A DNA stretch of 64,000 nucleotides from Leifsonia sp. Root227 (lineage in GTDB: Bacteria; Actinomycetota; Actinomycetes; Actinomycetales; Microbacteriaceae). The stretch covers positions 767,533-831,532 of the forward strand of contig NZ_LMIO01000002.1 in NCBI RefSeq assembly GCF_001428745.1. The letters are read 5' to 3'. Positions within the stretch are counted from its first letter, which is position 1. Each line of letters opens with the position of its first letter. A program made the position numbers and the translations under genes. Under the pieces are notes generated by a model. The model was given only the letters and a program-made list of their open reading frames with translations. It ran no database searches and had not been told where the DNA came from. This document shows, one piece after another, positions 62,848 to 64,000 of the stretch.

Positions 62848-63915
62848 GTGGCGGAGAGCGTCGAACAGTGGTGGGCGCGCCGCCAGTGGTCGAAGGGCGA
62901 GGAGACGCCGTACCCGATCGGGCGATATCGCACGGACTGGGAGCGCTACCCCATGCTGATCCGGCAGTACCACCCCGACCTCAACCACGGCATCGTGCTC
63001 AGCCAGGTGCCGCCCGCCGCCGAGGTCTACCTGCTCTGGGAGTGCGACGCGGGGCACCGCTTCGTCGCGACCCCGGAGGAACAGCGCTCGCGTCCTGGCG
63101 GAACGCGACGGAGGTCGGCGTGGTGCCCTGCCTGCGCGGAGGGTGCGGCGCCGCGCCGCATCCGGATGCCGCAGCAGGACGACGGGATGCACGTCTGCGG
63201 CCACGCACGCGACCCCCGCAGGATCGAGCACGACCCAGGTGACGACCGCTGCTTTCTGTGCCGCAGGCTCGATGGAGAGCGACTCACCCGTGAGGAGCTG
63301 GTGACGCTGGCAGCGCCGGGATCGCGGGTGGCGGTGTCGGCGGAGAACGGCACGGCGCGGACGCACTCCTGGCAGTGCGACAGGGGGCACCCGGTCTATG
63401 AGGCGAGCATCGAGCGCATCCTGAGCGGCCGCCGCTGCCCTGTCTGCCGGCACGCGGCGGCGGGGGCGGACGCTGTCGCGGTCGGGGACGCGTTCGTGAG
63501 CAGGTGGGCGCCGACTCCGGCGTCCGCTGCGGAGCCGGCACTCAAGCAGCGGATCGCCGAACGGCTCGACGTCGATCTCGGCAACAACGCTGTGCGGGTC
63601 GCCCGGCCGTTCTTCTCGCACCTGGAGGTCTGGCCGGACATCGTGATCCCCGAGCTCAGGATCGCGATCGAGTACGACACGACGGGCAGGCACGGGCTCG
63701 AGCACGTGGGTCGCAGGGAGGCGACGGACAGGAAGAAGGACAGACTGCTGCGGGCGGCCGGCTGGGAGGTGGTGCGCATCCGGTGCGGCAAACTGCAGCC
63801 GATCGGGCCGTGGGATCTGACGGCCGGTGGGGTCAGCGCTGTGCTGGTGGACCGCATCCTGGAGCGGCTGGGGGAGATCAGGGGCGAGCTGATCGTCGGT
63901 GCGTATCGCCGGTGA
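62848..63915 (+). CDS. Zinc-ribbon protein with Vsr-like nuclease domain
   Basis: This 355-residue protein has repeated Cys-His treble-clef zinc ribbons: WECDAGHRF with WCPAC, HVCGHARD with RCFLC, and WQCDRGHPVYEAS with RCPVC. The C-terminal 130 residues look like a Vsr/PD-(D/E)xK nuclease (VWPDIVIPELRIAIEYD, then KKDRLLRAAGWEVVRIR). The ribbons should bind DNA. It may be a repair or host-defence nuclease. GTG 62848 is chosen for spacing from GGAGCGGAG; GTG 62845 is also possible. Confidence 0.82.
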   Translation: MAESVEQWWARRQWSKGEETPYPIGRYRTDWERYPMLIRQYHPDLNHGIVLSQVPPAAEVYLLWECDAGHRFVATPEEQRSRPGGTRRRSAWCPACAEGAAPRRIRMPQQDDGMHVCGHARDPRRIEHDPGDDRCFLCRRLDGERLTREELVTLAAPGSRVAVSAENGTARTHSWQCDRGHPVYEASIERILSGRRCPVCRHAAAGADAVAVGDAFVSRWAPTPASAAEPALKQRIAERLDVDLGNNAVRVARPFFSHLEVWPDIVIPELRIAIEYDTTGRHGLEHVGRREATDRKKDRLLRAAGWEVVRIRCGKLQPIGPWDLTAGGVSAVLVDRILERLGEIRGELIVGAYRR

Positions 63916-64000
63916 CGACGCGGCACGGAGAACGCCCGGAAATGCACGTAATTCCGCGGAAACTCTGCACTCGTGCAAGGTCGGTGGCCATCGCTACGCT

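Overview
The window is GC-rich, densely coding DNA from an actinobacterium, most likely a Microbacteriaceae member close to Leifsonia. The gene blocks hrcA-dnaJ-rsmE-HIT-phoH-ybeY-CNNM-era, recO-uppS, dusB-dgt-dnaG and aceE-fasR-fabD-fabH-acpP-fabF are typical of that phylum, and DUF3145, DUF1684 and a CmtR-like regulator fit it too. I call about 62 protein genes, 3 tRNAs (Asn, Met, Val) and one regulatory leader peptide. I see no insertion sequence, prophage, CRISPR array or rRNA. No stretch longer than about 300 bases lacks a gene except 36164-36496, which holds a tRNA-Asn, its terminator and a probable regulator site.

Layout. 1-7.9 kb: heat-shock and RNA-processing operon; hrcA sits behind a perfect CIRCE operator, divergent from a DUF4870 membrane protein. 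7.9-16.8 kb: probable cell-envelope stress block, with a two-component system whose kinase has a duplicated membrane sensor, an ABC exporter, a membrane-anchored esterase and an MprF-like aminoacyl-lipid synthase. 16.8-18.8 kb: leuA behind a leucine-codon leader peptide and a hairpin. 18.8-28.5 kb: TRIC-type channel, recO, uppS, a DsbA-family protein, a prolyl-tRNA editing protein, dusB, dgt, a DUF4282 protein and dnaG. 28.7-36.2 kb: oligopeptide-type ABC importer with an extra third ATPase and a 2-hydroxyacid dehydrogenase. 36.2-39.8 kb: tRNA-Asn, a second two-component system, a SHOCT membrane protein and a kinase-like protein without its phosphoacceptor histidine. 39.8-53.4 kb: mixed single genes and pairs (def, NIPA/DMT transporter, GT4 glycosyltransferase, peptidase E with a C4-dicarboxylate carrier, CDF metal exporter with CmtR-like sensor, K+ channel, two NUDIX hydrolases, a family-A polymerase, DUF1684, PadR, DUF3145). 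53.5-61.2 kb (minus strand): pyruvate dehydrogenase E1 feeding type II fatty-acid synthesis, with a FasR regulator between them. 61.3-64 kb: AhpE-like peroxiredoxin, tRNA-Val, a steroid 5-alpha-reductase-like membrane protein and a zinc-ribbon/nuclease-like protein.

Signals beyond the genes. (1) About fifteen genes have a TANNNT hexamer 6-7 bases before the start codon and little or no leader, which predicts leaderless mRNAs. (2) Two long hairpins at convergent gene ends (18772-18829 and 52037-52130) share sequence and show compensatory stem changes, so they look like one repeat family; the second runs into a four-run G-quadruplex motif. (3) The heptamer GGATGCG/CGCATCC recurs in genes on both strands and brings in codons otherwise rare here. 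(4) leuA has a leader peptide with four Leu codons whose own promoter makes it leaderless. All functional statements come from reading motifs and gene order; no database search was possible.
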